Assembly (NCBI GenBank): GCA_025618425.1
Contig: CM046847.1
Span: 5,900,441-5,964,440, forward strand
DNA: 64,000 bases
Reading direction: 5' to 3'
Origin: Heliocidaris tuberculata
Taxonomy: Eukaryota; Echinodermata; Echinoidea; Camarodonta; Echinometridae
In this document: positions 52,301 to 56,923 of the stretch, in pieces
How positions within the stretch are numbered: the first letter of the stretch is position 1
Layout: each line of letters starts with the position of its first letter
Position numbers and translations under genes: made by a program
The notes under the pieces: generated by a model
Told to the model about the DNA's origin: nothing
The model's input: the letters and a program-made list of their open reading frames with translations, nothing else
Databases searched by the model: none

Positions 52301-53246
52301 TCAAAAGGCGGGCACTTGCCGGATGTGCCTTAACCCCCCCCCCCTAAATCCGCAATGATGCAAGTTGTACCTATATAGCTTCTTTACGGAATTTGTAAAC
52401 ATTGCCTCGCTTATCACCATTTATCACTGCCAGAAAAAAAATAATTTCTTGGTTGTAATTTATGAGTTTGGTCAAAGCTATGGACTCGAATGAAACTTAA
52501 ATAACCGAGGGGCGACTATAGATCAAAATCACACAAATATCTTACAAAACATTCTTTATAAAATCAAGGATTTCATAGGAATGTATGTAGGTGAATGATT
52601 AAATGTTGACGAAGTAAATGAGGCTATGAGGAAAATCATTTCAATGAAAAATATCCCTTCAGTTAAGAGAATTGCATTTTTCTAAGTAAGATATATCTGA
52701 TATAGGATTTACTTTTGGATTTGACGCAAAGATAAATCAACAACATACAAAATGACCCCAAAATAACTTCATGATATATGAGTCATGTATTATTGTGTAA
52801 ATGTTGGGAAAATAAATAAATGCCATAGACCAATTTATCTTTTAAAGCACTAACTATGAGTCGTCCACTTGAAAATGTTTACATAGTTATGATAATGGCT
52901 TTCGGTATCGGACTTGGGCGTACTGTCTGAAGAAGCAAAGTGACCTCCATAACACTCAATAGAATTACGTTAATGTACTGGCTAGTAGAACTTTGAATTG
53001 AATTTGATTGAATTTGAAAAAAAAAAATGGTTAAGGATCGTTTCTCTTGTCATCAATATTCATAAAATAAGACCTTATAGAAGATTAAATTTCAGAAATA
53101 GGCTGGTATACCGTTTACGTTTTAGCACGTGAAAATATTATTGTGACCGGAGTGGACGGCGGTTCAAAAATTGTCACAGGAAAGGACAAAAGGAGAGAGG
53201 CGAAGTTTTGAAAAAATACGAAAGCCCACAATTATTACTATCATTA

Positions 53247-53290
<44 letters not shown>

Positions 53291-54117
53291 CATTATTACT
53301 ACTACTATTATCACTATTATCATTATCTTTATAATAATAATTATTATTAATCAACATTATCTATCATTATCATCACTATTATCATTATTACTATTATTAT
53401 TTAGAGCCGGTATCTGCCCCGTATCCGCTATAAATTTTATATCATTACCATATAATCAACTTAGTCCAACACAAAGAATGCAATTAATTAAAGAATAAGT
53501 GTACAACATTCATAGTACAGAGTACAAAATAAATATTCCTAGATTGAACAGATCTAATTAACGTCTAACGTCAGGCAGTGAGGGATTTACCCAAGGGGAG
53601 TGGGGGGGGGGAAACCGACCCCTGGCCCCTGCCCCCTCTCAGTTTGAACTGGCATACCAAGTACACAAGTAAAAAAAAAAAATGGCTCCTTTGCTGTGTA
53701 CTTTTTCAGTATTGTGCCACCCTCTTTTACAAAATCCTGGACTCCAAAATGTCAAGTATATGGAGTATCTTTGCATTTACAAAGGTATAATTTCTGATGA
53801 TAAACATGAAGGCCAAGGTAAAAAAAAAATGAACTCGAAATGACTCAACATTTCTCTTTTAACCTTGACGCTATATTCTTGTGTTCAAACTATTTTGGTA
53901 CACTACATTCCAACATCATCATCACATTTCATTCTTTCCCGCTTTTACAGGTCTCATTTTCATCTCCCTCTCTCACATATACCACATCACCTTTGACCTT
54001 TATTCTATACAGCGAGCCCCCATCGGACCCACTGAACCCTACACTGGAGAGTTCAGTGATACATGTAGGACCCCTTGCCTGATCATGTTGCTACCACGAG
54101 GCAAAGACAACCCATAA
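16320..54117 (+). CDS. SH3BP2: SH3BP2 (3BP2)-like PH-SH2 adaptor, multi-exon gene model (span including introns)
   Basis: This entry spans the gene; the exons are listed separately. In vertebrates 3BP2 is a cytoplasmic adaptor linking SYK, SRC, ABL, VAV and PLC-gamma signalling, and its level is set by tankyrase. Joined exons give a PH domain (GFLYKK, then RRWQLRYVII, PQGVFSLTGYNRVMR, TWYFNAASEKEM and LWMAYFKVAMEQA), a tyrosine, serine and proline-rich middle, a tankyrase-type RRGPEG motif, and an SH2 C-terminus. PQG(A/V)FSL(S/T)GYNRVMR is highly characteristic of 3BP2. Common exons give about 530 codons; adding an N-terminus and the missing front of SH2 gives roughly 600-640 residues, against 561 in human. 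Every junction from 34319 to 51026 keeps frame. The join from 51026 to 53951 does not, so an exon is missing, probably in the N gap. The orthology call rests on the PH and tankyrase-motif regions. Confidence 0.88.
16535..17040. mobile_element. foldback element, TTAAAGGGAAAGTTCACCC ends, just after a candidate exon
   Basis: TTAAAGGGAAAGTTCACCCC at the left and GGGTGAACTTCCCCTTTAA at the right; the arms also share CTTGAGTTTAAAAAATG, ATCGGTCAAATAATAAAAGA and GTGACGTCACATGCGAGCAG. It begins 88 bases after the donor at 16446. Confidence 0.88.
17205..17619 (+). mobile_element. piggyBac-type MITE, copy 2
   Basis: Same family and orientation as 3680-4096, with intact TTAA at both ends and shared interior (GAGTAGAAAGAGCAAAA, AACCATGTATATTG, GTTGCCAATTTGAAGAACA). 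Confidence 0.75.
18193..18340 (+). mobile_element. GGGCCCTGTTTCATAAAACTT MITE, copy 2
   Basis: Same family as 10383-10520, with the best-preserved right end (ATAACAAGTTTTATGAAAAA). Confidence 0.75.
18741..19034 (+). repeat. GGCGTACCCAGGATTTTT-type repeat
   Basis: It starts GTGGCGTACCCAGG and ends CCTCGGTACACACAT, which pair loosely as inverted ends. Inside are two partial duplications (TTTTACTCAAA.ATTCTCTGACAAGC at about 18781 and 18848) and two GGGGGTGTTTGAACACCTA units. Confidence 0.5.
19035..20803 (+). other. unique repeat-poor block before the 20804 exon; possible promoter or leader
   Basis: About 1.7 kb without transposon signatures, less AT-rich than its surroundings, ending at the candidate first coding exon. 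By analogy with the 29190-31213 block it may contain a promoter and 5' UTR. I see no clear TATA box or start-site motif. A CT run lies at 20627-20645. Confidence 0.3.
20804..20942 (+). CDS. SH3BP2: candidate first coding exon of SH3BP2-like gene (ATG at 20810)
   Basis: An acceptor-like GGCTTCAG ends at 20803, or the exon may begin further upstream as a leader. The ATG at 20810 (GAAATGG context) opens 44 codons starting MEQSYYLDLDLDQDVEDKPE and ending SSPMEDLKKI plus one base, with a donor AA|GTATGT. The phase-1 end joins the PH exon at 34319 as ...LKKI-S-AHDILLRD. The peptide is strongly acidic and has coding-like composition. It contains SPYENAN, where YEN fits the pYxN consensus for the GRB2 SH2 domain. 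A 174-codon open frame on the opposite strand (20478-21002) resembles nothing and is treated as a shadow. Confidence 0.62.
21336..21440 (+). repeat. AAT-run plus TATATAGCGC-type repeat, copy 1
   Basis: An AATAAT run followed by TGTTTTATATAGTGCAATTC and CTCAAAGCGCTTTACAAAC. The same combination occurs at 41155-41240 and 50335-50400, with conserved TTTATATAGCGC, so it is a dispersed family rather than chance simple repeat. Confidence 0.65.
21579..22150. mobile_element. foldback element, TTAAGGGGAAGTCCACC ends
   Basis: TTAAGGGGAAGTCCACCATG pairs with AGGGTGGACTTCCCCATTTTA; the interior repeats (GAAACAGATTAGTGAGAGTTGAG against TTTTCACTATTAAATCCGTT, TGTGACATATCTTGC against GCAAGATACATCACA). A 5'-truncated relative lies at 31690-32106. 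Confidence 0.82.
22151..23640. other. non-coding, one GC-richer segment and one short hairpin
   Basis: Bases 22201-22500 are less AT-rich and carry a 98-codon minus-strand frame that I do not recognise and that lacks splice support. TAGGGTGCCA at 23010 pairs with TGGCACCCTA at 23034 as a ten-base stem. Nothing else is seen. Confidence 0.35.
23648..24025 (+). repeat. purine-rich tandem repeat, about 50-60 bp units
   Basis: GAAATCAAATGAGAAAAACA with AAGAATAACATAAGGAAAGA recurs six to seven times with small changes. The flanks carry inverted strings (AACACGTCCACC near 23580, GGTGGACGTGAA near 24103), suggesting the array sits in a small inverted-repeat unit. Minus-strand frames here are low-complexity. 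Confidence 0.75.
24160..25510 (+). repeat. three tandem units of about 140 bp, interrupted by a transposon
   Basis: Units begin TTAGCATAAGTTTGCATAAT (24168), TTAGCATAATTATGCATGAA (25252) and TTAGCGTAATTTTACATGAA (25408); each has GATGTG.(G/T)TT(A/G)A.T and CAAAGTTTGG or AAAGTTTGGT. The 912-bp element at 24315 lies between the first and second units. Confidence 0.7.
24315..25226. mobile_element. 912-bp Tc1/mariner-type non-autonomous transposon
   Basis: TA flanks both ends (24313-24314, 25227-25228). The ends CAGCCCTGGAAAAAAAATTA and TAATTTTTTTCAGGGATG are inverted repeats that continue as TTAGACCAGCT and AGCTGGTCTAA. No transposase remains. The interior holds a degenerate series built on GGGCAATTACCCC or GGACAATTA (24440-24670, 25010-25120). 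Confidence 0.85.
25790..26361. mobile_element. foldback element, TTAAAGGAGAATGAAACCCT ends
   Basis: Diverged relative of 12266-12852 with the same plan: arms containing ACTTTCTATGG.GATCCTCAAA pair with GAGGATCACCATAGAAAGTA, and the right end GGGTTTCATTGTCCTTTAA inverts the left. Confidence 0.82.
26879..27947 (+). mobile_element. candidate solo LTR (about 1.07 kb)
   Basis: It begins TGTTACGATCC and ends TTATATAACA, so the ends are TG...CA with TGTTA/TAACA inverted, and ATAT flanks both sides (26875-26878, 27948-27951). An imperfect repeat built on GATGTCGATCACGATGTC occupies 27255-27365. No internal retroelement genes are found. The four-base duplication is AT-only, so chance is not excluded. 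Confidence 0.45.
27952..29088. other. intronic, no recognised feature
   Basis: Starts with a degenerate GATTGGTTGATTG-type simple sequence (to about 28130) and continues as AT-rich unique DNA. Confidence 0.5.
29089..29162 (+). repeat. CT-rich simple repeat
   Basis: A run of about 30 CT dinucleotides flanked by CT-rich sequence. It lies just before the long candidate leader exon and could be a promoter-proximal polypyrimidine element, but position is the only reason to think so. Confidence 0.9.
29190..31213 (+). CDS. SH3BP2: candidate alternative first exon of SH3BP2-like gene: long leader, coding 31177-31213
   Basis: ACCATG at 31177, a good start context, opens MPSDIVTFSYDG plus one base and is followed by a strong donor GAT|GTAAGT. 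The leftover T joins GT of the PH exon as TGT, giving ...YDG-C-AHDILLRD in frame. The phase is the same as in the two other candidate first exons. Upstream of the ATG lies about 2 kb of unique sequence without transposons and with many stops, which would be a long 5' UTR. The left limit of 29190 is only where the CT repeat and AT-rich intron give way to it, so the true transcription start is unknown. Short open frames at 29190-29412 and 29527-29862 would be upstream ORFs. Confidence 0.5.
31690..32106. mobile_element. truncated copy of the 21579 foldback family
   Basis: It begins in the equivalent of the element's interior (CACATTTGGCAACTCCGTGA, TATCTTGCAAGCTCCTC) and runs to the right end GGGATGGACTTTCCCTTTAA. 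The left terminal arm is missing. It lies in the intron between 31213 and 34319. Confidence 0.65.
32549..33600 (+). pseudogene. decayed copy 0 of the 5' end of the PH exon, split by a foldback element
   Basis: TCTCCTTTTAGGTGCCCA at 32538-32555 matches the border and first bases of the PH exon (TCTCCTTTTAGGTGCTCA). After the 993-bp foldback (32575-33567), AGATGTCATGCTCTGTG matches the exon interior AGATGTCATGCACTGTG. The sequence that follows aligns with what follows copy A. Removing the foldback and the small element at 33615 leaves a distance of about 260 bases to copy A, close to the copy A-to-functional distance. Confidence 0.55.
32575..33567. mobile_element. 993-bp foldback element inside the PH-exon duplicate
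   Basis: The ends are ACAGTGCATCC and its exact inverse GGATGCACTGT. The arms pair imperfectly over roughly 400 bases each; for example TGGCTGGTATCAGC near 32800 pairs with GCTAATACCAGCCAG near 33340, and TTTCATACC near 32650 with GGTATGAAAA near 33485. I see no coding frame. It is non-autonomous and its family is unknown to me. Confidence 0.75.
33615..33740. mobile_element. 126-bp inverted-repeat MITE with 7-bp target duplication
   Basis: The element starts GGGGCCAGTTT and ends AAACTGGCCCC, and is flanked by AGGACCT on both sides (33608-33614 and 33741-33747). It sits in the spacer between copy 0 and copy A of the duplicated exon region. Confidence 0.75.
33932..33981 (+). pseudogene. copy A of the 5' end of the PH exon with in-frame stop
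   Basis: The polypyrimidine tract, acceptor and the first 29 bases are identical to the functional exon at 34319, and the next bases stay close. In the gene's frame it reads S-AHDILLRDVVHSGFL and then TAA at 33979-33981. The usable acceptor means it could be spliced in, which would end translation before the PH domain. I see no obvious donor. Confidence 0.75.
34098..34206. mobile_element. 109-bp hairpin insertion with 7-bp target duplication
   Basis: TTGTATT flanks it on both sides (34091-34097 and 34207-34213). The ends are CAGTGGCGTAGA and TCTACGCCCGTGA, and an inner GTTAGTG with a G run pairs with a C run and CACTAAC. It is absent from the equivalent place in copy A, which dates it after the exon duplication. 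Confidence 0.75.
34319..34562 (+). CDS. SH3BP2: SH3BP2-like exon: N-terminal half of PH domain
   Basis: The acceptor is CTCCTTTTAG at 34318 and the donor AACAG|GTAGGG. The exon starts in phase 1 and ends in phase 2. It encodes AHDILLRDVMHCGFLYKKAQ, an insert of about 20 residues, then RRWQLRYVIIYQHYVLYF, RDDKAKKPQG and VFSLTGYNR. These are the first beta strands of a PH domain: GFLYKK opens strand 1, and RRWQLRYVII is the basic strand that often contacts phosphoinositides. The final motif is characteristic of 3BP2. Human 3BP2 has a comparable GAQNLL stretch just before its GYLHKK. Two broken upstream copies of this exon's 5' part are described separately. Confidence 0.93.
35191..35305 (+). 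CDS. SH3BP2: SH3BP2-like exon: second half of PH domain
   Basis: The exon begins after TGAATGTCAG with one base that completes the AGG arginine of GYNR, and ends in phase 0 at AAG|GTTGGT. It encodes VMRDEAVSEERKWSFKIIGL, then RSDARTWYFNAASEKEMK. In human 3BP2 the matching stretch is VMRAAEE...[24 protein letters not shown], so the correspondence is close. These are the last PH strands. Confidence 0.92.
37170..37845 (+). repeat. GAT/GAC-rich complex microsatellite
   Basis: About 670 bases of ATG, ATA and ACG triplets in imperfect arrays (ATGATGATG, AATGATAAGGACGATGTGTTG recurring at 37340, 37560 and 37680). All six frames look open in places, which explains the His/Ser/Asp-rich frames; none is a gene. 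Confidence 0.95.
38316..38695 (+). mobile_element. 380-bp MITE, TTAAAGATAAAGTTGAGTTC ends, copy 1
   Basis: AAAGATAAAGTTGAGTTCTGG at the left pairs with CCAGAACTCAACCTTCCCTTT at the right. It is nearly colinear with 57890-58283 across its whole length, which fixes the boundaries. Confidence 0.85.
40740..41430 (+). repeat. tandem repeat, about 130-140 bp units, with insertion
   Basis: Units share GAAGAGGTCAT.(T/C)(T/A)GGAGATAG, AGTAGGAAGAAAAA, ATGTGCTGTTA and CTCATTCCTAAGCAAGAAA at about 40745, 40890 and 41045; a fourth partial unit at 41360 follows the 41155 insertion. Confidence 0.8.
41155..41345 (+). repeat. AAT-run plus TATATAGCGC-type repeat, copy 2, inserted in a satellite
   Basis: ATAATAATAATAATAAT, then CATTTTTATATAGCGCATTA and ATGCACTTTAGGAGAGGAA. 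It interrupts the tandem array at 40740-41430, whose next unit resumes near 41360. Confidence 0.65.
41640..42010 (+). repeat. purine-only tract (GA/GGGG-rich) with internal duplication
   Basis: Almost 350 bases of A and G on the + strand, with a repeated GTGA.CGA.TGATAAAGAGAAAA TTAGCTAGAGAA block at about 41700 and 41820. Long homopurine tracts of this kind can form triplex DNA. The minus-strand frame (Leu/Ser/Pro-rich) is not a gene. Confidence 0.85.
43250..43311 (+). CDS. SH3BP2: SH3BP2-like exon: C-terminal helix of PH domain
   Basis: The exon lies between TCTTGCAG and AAAA|GTAAGT, 62 bases, phase 0 to phase 2. It encodes LWMAYFKVAMEQAIHGKARE. The tryptophan is the nearly invariant one of the PH C-terminal helix; human has KSWMALLRREIGHFHEKK in the same place. 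Confidence 0.92.
43608..43843 (+). CDS. SH3BP2: SH3BP2-like exon: linker with tyrosine and proline motifs
   Basis: The acceptor is TTTCAAG, with one base completing AAG; the exon ends in phase 1 at ATGA|GTAAGG. It encodes SLKILQDLKYKNSHRDTLFE, a Ser/Gly-rich stretch (HSGSSSGGSTSGSND), then PLVYEDIEMPLYDD and SPLHRPLPSLPMDDFDM. The two tyrosines in an acidic setting, eight residues apart, recall Tyr174 and Tyr183 of human 3BP2, which recruit SYK-family and VAV partners when phosphorylated. RPLPSLP is a possible SH3 ligand. Function is inferred from motif type and position. Confidence 0.9.
43935..44425 (+). repeat. tandem array of three units (about 150-160 bp) after a GTCG run
   Basis: A GGTCGGTCGGTCGGTCGG run (44010-44032) is followed by three units sharing TTGC.(C/G)(A/G).(C/G).AA, CACTTCCTCATTTTTC, TTTGGCACACACATTGG and GTGCAAGACATAT. 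The plan (simple CCGT/GGTC run, then a few long tandem units) matches the 4907 element but the sequence is different. Confidence 0.75.
44750..44839 (+). CDS. SH3BP2: SH3BP2-like exon: basic/serine linker
   Basis: The exon runs from ATTCATCAG to GGAG|GTAAGG, phase 1 to phase 1. It encodes NPRRSSAGARSGIQR, then PNALPARSPMDAEQG. RRSS looks like a basophilic kinase or 14-3-3-type site. The exon could be skipped without breaking frame because it is 90 bases and symmetric in phase. Confidence 0.85.
45051..45190 (+). mobile_element. GGGCCCTGTTTCATAAAACTT MITE, copy 3 (intronic)
   Basis: Same family as 10383-10520 and nearly identical to it; it lies in the intron after the 44750 exon. Confidence 0.8.
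45575..46330 (+). repeat. degenerate tandem repeat, about 65-85 bp units
   Basis: Roughly ten weakly matching units each contain AAAGGGATA(T/C), TGTC(C/T)TGTCAT or similar, a GGGATATAA, and AGGATAT near the end. The array fills most of the intron before the polyserine exon and explains the 117-codon minus-strand frame there. Confidence 0.65.
46705..46905 (+). repeat. tandem duplication, two units of about 98 bp
   Basis: CTTTCTATTT(A/G)TTTCA(C/T)TTTTTAAA, TGTCTGTCA(T/C)GAAGAAGT and GAAGCTGTTTGTGGTCCTT occur twice in order. It lies 110 bases before the acceptor of the polyserine exon. Confidence 0.85.
47019..47228 (+). CDS. SH3BP2: SH3BP2-like exon: polyserine linker
   Basis: The acceptor is CTTCATAG and the donor CACA|GTGAGT; phase 1 to phase 1 (210 bases), so it too is skippable in frame. 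It encodes GLGSRTHSDPTKQQND, a run of about 15 serines built from an imperfect TCN repeat, then CSSSGSVRGSSTPG, KHKTNSAPGSPSSRP and CPEPLKIH. The region is predicted to be disordered. The serine run is probably length-variable between alleles. Confidence 0.85.
48199..48302 (+). CDS. possible alternative/terminal exon resembling the start of the 48478 exon
   Basis: After TCTCACAG the sequence AATTTGATGAGGA.TACATC matches the first 33 bases of the 48478 exon at 31 positions; it then diverges. Read in the frame set by the exon ending at 47228 it gives KFDEDYITPEKDVNYRANIL, then about 14 more residues, and stops at 48300-48302. An AATAAA lies 56 bases later at 48358-48363. It could be a poison exon, an alternative last exon that truncates the protein before the tankyrase motif and SH2, or simply a dead duplicate. 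The only donor nearby (GAT|GTGAAT) is weak and would break frame. Confidence 0.4.
48478..48703 (+). CDS. SH3BP2: SH3BP2-like exon: acidic and proline-rich linker
   Basis: The exon runs from TTCTTGCAG to ACG|GTGAGA, phase 1 to phase 2. It encodes KFDEDYITPEMDAQSPS, RPLPPTPGTPKMGQM, then VIPLGKSFQQELDSRKRREP, and ends RQPSIDEGLEDDKPTL. RPLPPTP is a plausible SH3-domain ligand and DEDY is an acidic tyrosine site. The last two bases begin the arginine codon of the tankyrase-type motif. A near copy of its first 33 bases sits at 48199. Confidence 0.9.
49065..49499 (-). mobile_element. piggyBac-type MITE, copy 3, within the intron before the tankyrase-motif exon
   Basis: This is a reverse-complement copy of the 3680 family (TAACCCTTTCAGGACA at 49065, CAAAAGGGTTTA at the right). 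The TTAA borders have decayed, so it is the oldest of the three. It ends about 60 bases before the acceptor of the 49558 exon. Confidence 0.7.
49558..49624 (+). CDS. SH3BP2: SH3BP2-like exon: tankyrase-binding-type motif
   Basis: The exon runs from TCTCTGCAG to GAG|GTAAGG, phase 2 to phase 0. With the split codon from 48703 it encodes R-RGPEGNSFRKPITERPH, then FRGPE. RRGPEG fits the tankyrase ankyrin-repeat ligand pattern (R, two variable, P or small, acidic, G), and the following NSFR matches QSFR after RSPPDG in human 3BP2. In human this motif couples the protein to tankyrase and RNF146 degradation. Confidence 0.88.
50041..50136 (+). CDS. SH3BP2: SH3BP2-like exon: Lys/Pro-rich linker
   Basis: The exon lies between ACATTTGCAG and AAAG|GTACAA, phase 0 at both ends (96 bases, skippable in frame). 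It encodes PVLKPQISAKPSDANKPA, then TRPKPKVIPKPPVK. Repeated KP steps suggest a disordered region with SH3-binding potential (KPKVIPKPP). Confidence 0.87.
50335..50580 (+). repeat. AAT-run plus TATATAGCGC-type repeat, copy 3
   Basis: AATAATAATAATAATTGGAT, TTATATAGCGCCTTTTCCAG and AAGGCGCTGTCACTT. It is intronic between the 50041 and 50941 exons. Bases after 50460 (GAGATGCGGGGAGTCTGTTC and onward) look like the remaining body of a longer retroelement-like repeat. Confidence 0.6.
50941..51026 (+). CDS. SH3BP2: SH3BP2-like exon: end of linker before SH2 domain
   Basis: The acceptor is TGGTACCTAG and the donor GAAGG|GTAAGA, phase 0 to phase 2. It encodes PKPSGGPSPVVLLPEAAS, then IQSSDKVYTEG. In human 3BP2 the SH2 domain starts soon after the corresponding point (NSVFVNTTE). 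The phase-2 end cannot join the phase-1 start at 53951, so an exon with the front of the SH2 domain is missing between them. Confidence 0.87.
51474..51973. other. assembly gap, 500 N
   Basis: Exactly 500 N, the usual placeholder for a gap of unknown size. It is followed directly by a TTC triplet run (51974-52037) that probably stopped the assembly. Exon phase shows a coding exon with the front of the SH2 domain is missing between 51026 and 53951, and this gap is the likeliest site. Confidence 0.97.
51974..52037 (+). repeat. TTC triplet repeat at gap edge
   Basis: About 21 uninterrupted TTC triplets running out of the N gap. True length is unknown. Confidence 0.97.
52098..52354 (+). mobile_element. 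GGCGGATCCAGGATTTTGT-type MITE
   Basis: GGCGGATCCAGGATTTTGTA at 52102 and CCCCCCTAAATCCGCAAT at the right form short inverted ends; the interior is A-rich with GGGGCACA strings. It lies just after the assembly gap. Confidence 0.5.
53237..53402 (+). repeat. ATT/ATC triplet repeat
   Basis: About 160 bases of TTATTATTA with ATC and ACT variants. Poly-Ile frames here are not genes. Confidence 0.93.
53951..54117 (+). CDS. SH3BP2: SH3BP2-like last exon: C-terminal end of SH2 domain and stop
   Basis: The acceptor is GCTTTTACAG at 53950. The frame runs LIFISLSHIYHITFDLYSIQ, RAPIGPTEPYTGEF, then 20 residues to TAA at 54115. LIFISLSHIYH aligns with VLFVSVGSMVEHY of the human 3BP2 SH2 domain (F-x-S-V/L-x-x-M/I), and PYTG recalls the human ending PYGYTGPR. 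The exon starts in phase 1, so it needs an upstream exon ending with one base. The match is short and the interior of SH2 (with the FLVR-type arginine) is not visible, so this is a good but not certain assignment. Confidence 0.62.
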
Positions 54118-54277
54118 AAATCGAACTGAATTACAAACTAATCAAATACACCAAATCAGAAGGGTCAGTCTTTTCACAAGTTTATTCAAGTGATTTGATT
54201 TGATGTGACACGCTTATTTTTCCAGTGCTAAACCAAACATTCCAAAATCGTCATCTTTAATTTAATCAATTCCTTGG

Positions 54278-54302
54278 AATAAAACATCTACGTAACAATA
54301 AA
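54278..54302 (+). promoter_or_regulatory. candidate polyadenylation signals
   Basis: Two AATAAA hexamers (54278-54283 and 54297-54302) follow the stop codon by about 160-185 bases and are the first such pair after it. Many further AATAAA strings occur downstream, so a longer 3' UTR is equally possible. Confidence 0.35.
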
Positions 54303-54407
54303 AATTAAATGTTTTCATTTTCATCTATCCAGGGTATACATAGAATTGAAAAAGCACAACATGAAAAGTGAAACTACATCTACATTTAAACCAGGAAATC
54401 ATTCTAC

Positions 54408-54575
54408 AGGTAACTCTGCCTAAGTCGAATCTCTTGGGACCACAGAAATCTGTTCGACTTAGGCGAAATTCGACTTAGAAGAGGTAAAAAACACATGTTT
54501 TGCTCATTCTGTTCTGAAAAATTGCTTCGACTAAGGCGATTATTCGACTTATGGAAGGTCGACTTATGCAGAGTT
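54408..54575. mobile_element. small repeat with TCGACTTA motifs and inverted ends
   Basis: TAACTCTGCCTAAGTCGAAT at the left pairs with GTCGACTTATGCAGAGTT at the right; TTCGACTTAGGCGA and TTCGACTAAGGCGA lie inside. It is a short non-autonomous insertion in the putative 3' UTR. Confidence 0.7.
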
Positions 54576-56554
54576 CACTGTATTTATAATCACTGCCAGA
54601 TTTTGCAGAGCATGACATGATTAGTGGACAAACAATTTACCTTATTGTATTTGTTATTGTCATTCGCACAGCTAACATAAATGAAAGTAAATCACTGATT
54701 TCTTTTCTTGGACAATAAATTTGGTAACTACCATCACAAGATTTTGCATAGCATGACACAATAAGTGGAAGTAAGCGGGCAAATCACATCATTTTCAAAT
54801 TAAACTCAGTTCATCATCATGCACAGATTCGCATAGCATGACATGATATATATAGGTAAGTATATAAGATGAACACAAGCTTCAAGACAAAGAAATCTAT
54901 ATATGGTTCCCACTTCCAGTAGTTAAACCTAAATAAAATAAATTTCTACAACTACTTAGATAAATGAAACAAAAACCATTTTAGTAATAACAAACTAAAC
55001 CATTAGTTAAAAACCAGCATATAAATCAAAACAGAAACAGCGTTTTCTATACGCGAACTACATGTAGCTACCAATAAGGAAGGAAATAAATTACTGAAAT
55101 TAACATTTTGTACAATTAATAAGGATATCAATCATGTGAAGTACATTACTGTTTCTAAATTCAGTAATTCAAAAACAAACGATCACATTTTCATCATGTG
55201 ATAGAGTATAACTGCTTTCACTTTGAAATATCACATTCACAATATATCTTTTCAACAATAAATATGAAGGAAAGTGTAAGAGTCACAGTAAAGGAAAACA
55301 GGAAAACATGTGCATCAATACTTTTTAACAAGGTACAGATATATACATACAATTCTAAATGAATATAACTAAAAAGATCATCATTTCTATAGAGTTTCTA
55401 TAGCTGCAAATATATACTCCAATTTATAGGTAGAATACATTTCATTTACGACATTCGACTTTGGTATATATATATTAGAATAATGTGCTCATTAGTCATT
55501 ACAAATCAAAATCCCACACATAGAAATGCACAATGTTAAGGGGAGCAAGTCAATAAAAAGAATTTACATAATTATAAAAATCATAAAACAAAGAAGATGT
55601 GAACCTCCTTCTTTATTTTTCTCTTGGTTGGTGTATATAATTTTGCTTTGCCATTTTTCCTTTCAAAATTGAAAACGACCCAATATGAACACTTAAATTC
55701 TGTAATATCAAATAAATGCTAATTTTCTATGCCAATACTCCTGAATACATATAAAATAGCAAACAAGCTGATTCATTCACAACTGATTCAGATTCATCTT
55801 AATATAAAATGTCAGAATCAAACCAGGAAAAAACAGAAAAATATGTAGTATTACTAAAATACAGATGAGGTGATTACTGGTCAGGTGTTATTTTTTGTTT
55901 TACTACTATAGGTCTTATTTGTACTACTGTCAGCTAAGAGCCAGAACGGCATTAGATGTCATATACATTTAACACCCTTCCGGCTATAACAAACAATATG
56001 AAAGTTGAATTATAAACATCAGTATGTACACACAATTCAGTGAATGTGTTAAAAGAAACAGAAAGAATAAATAAATCAGTGATCATGCATTCATGCATGA
56101 CAATGATTTCTCACCAACTGCGACAGCCAAATTATTGAGGGAAAAACTCGCGTTTCACTGGCCAAATTTACTGAAGAATGTCAAGTCTTCAACATGTTTG
56201 AAATATTTATATTTATAAATCATCTGCTGAGTGCTAGAAGGACGTTAACTCGTGCAATTTCACAAAGAGACAACGCCCTTCTGGTTCTTAACAGAAGATG
56301 CATAACTAACATACGGAATGACATAAGTATACACATAAATTAATGCAAATGAGTTTGACTTGAATGAAAATTGCTAATTGAATGCTTTATCAGATTCATA
56401 CAAGACATGAGGTAAATTATTTTCCTGTACACTGTACCATAATCAATCTAGATTCTAATTTAGTTTTACCAATGCTGCTTGATTTAATGCTCATTTGACA
56501 CAAATCTCTTGAGATCACCACAGTAAATCTTACATGTGGGACTATAACTAAGAG

Positions 56555-56557
56555 TCC

Positions 56558-56588
<31 letters not shown>

Positions 56589-56717
56589 AACCCAAAACCG
56601 GTGTTATAGGGAGAAACTCTTTGTATTTTTTCTTTGTACTCATGTCTCCTTTACATAGGTGGCACTATTATGACGGAATAAACCGCACTGTCGTGTGTCT
56701 CCGAAAAGCAGTATCCA

Positions 56718-56764
<47 letters not shown>

Positions 56765-56765
56765 C
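56555..56765. repeat. two AT-dinucleotide runs
   Basis: TA/AT runs at 56558-56583 and 56720-56762 flank a 135-base segment (GGTGTTATAGGGAGAAACTC to AGCAGTATCCAGTGA). Confidence 0.9.
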
Positions 56766-56923
56766 TCCATGCACTGTACATGTAGATGCTCTTTTCATCC
56801 AAAATTCACAAATTTTGTTTCCAAGGTCATTGACCAAATACATACAAAGTGTGGTAAATGATATCTATTATCTATTGAAAACATATTTTTTCTTGTTCCA
56901 ACAATAGCAGACATGCACTGTAG

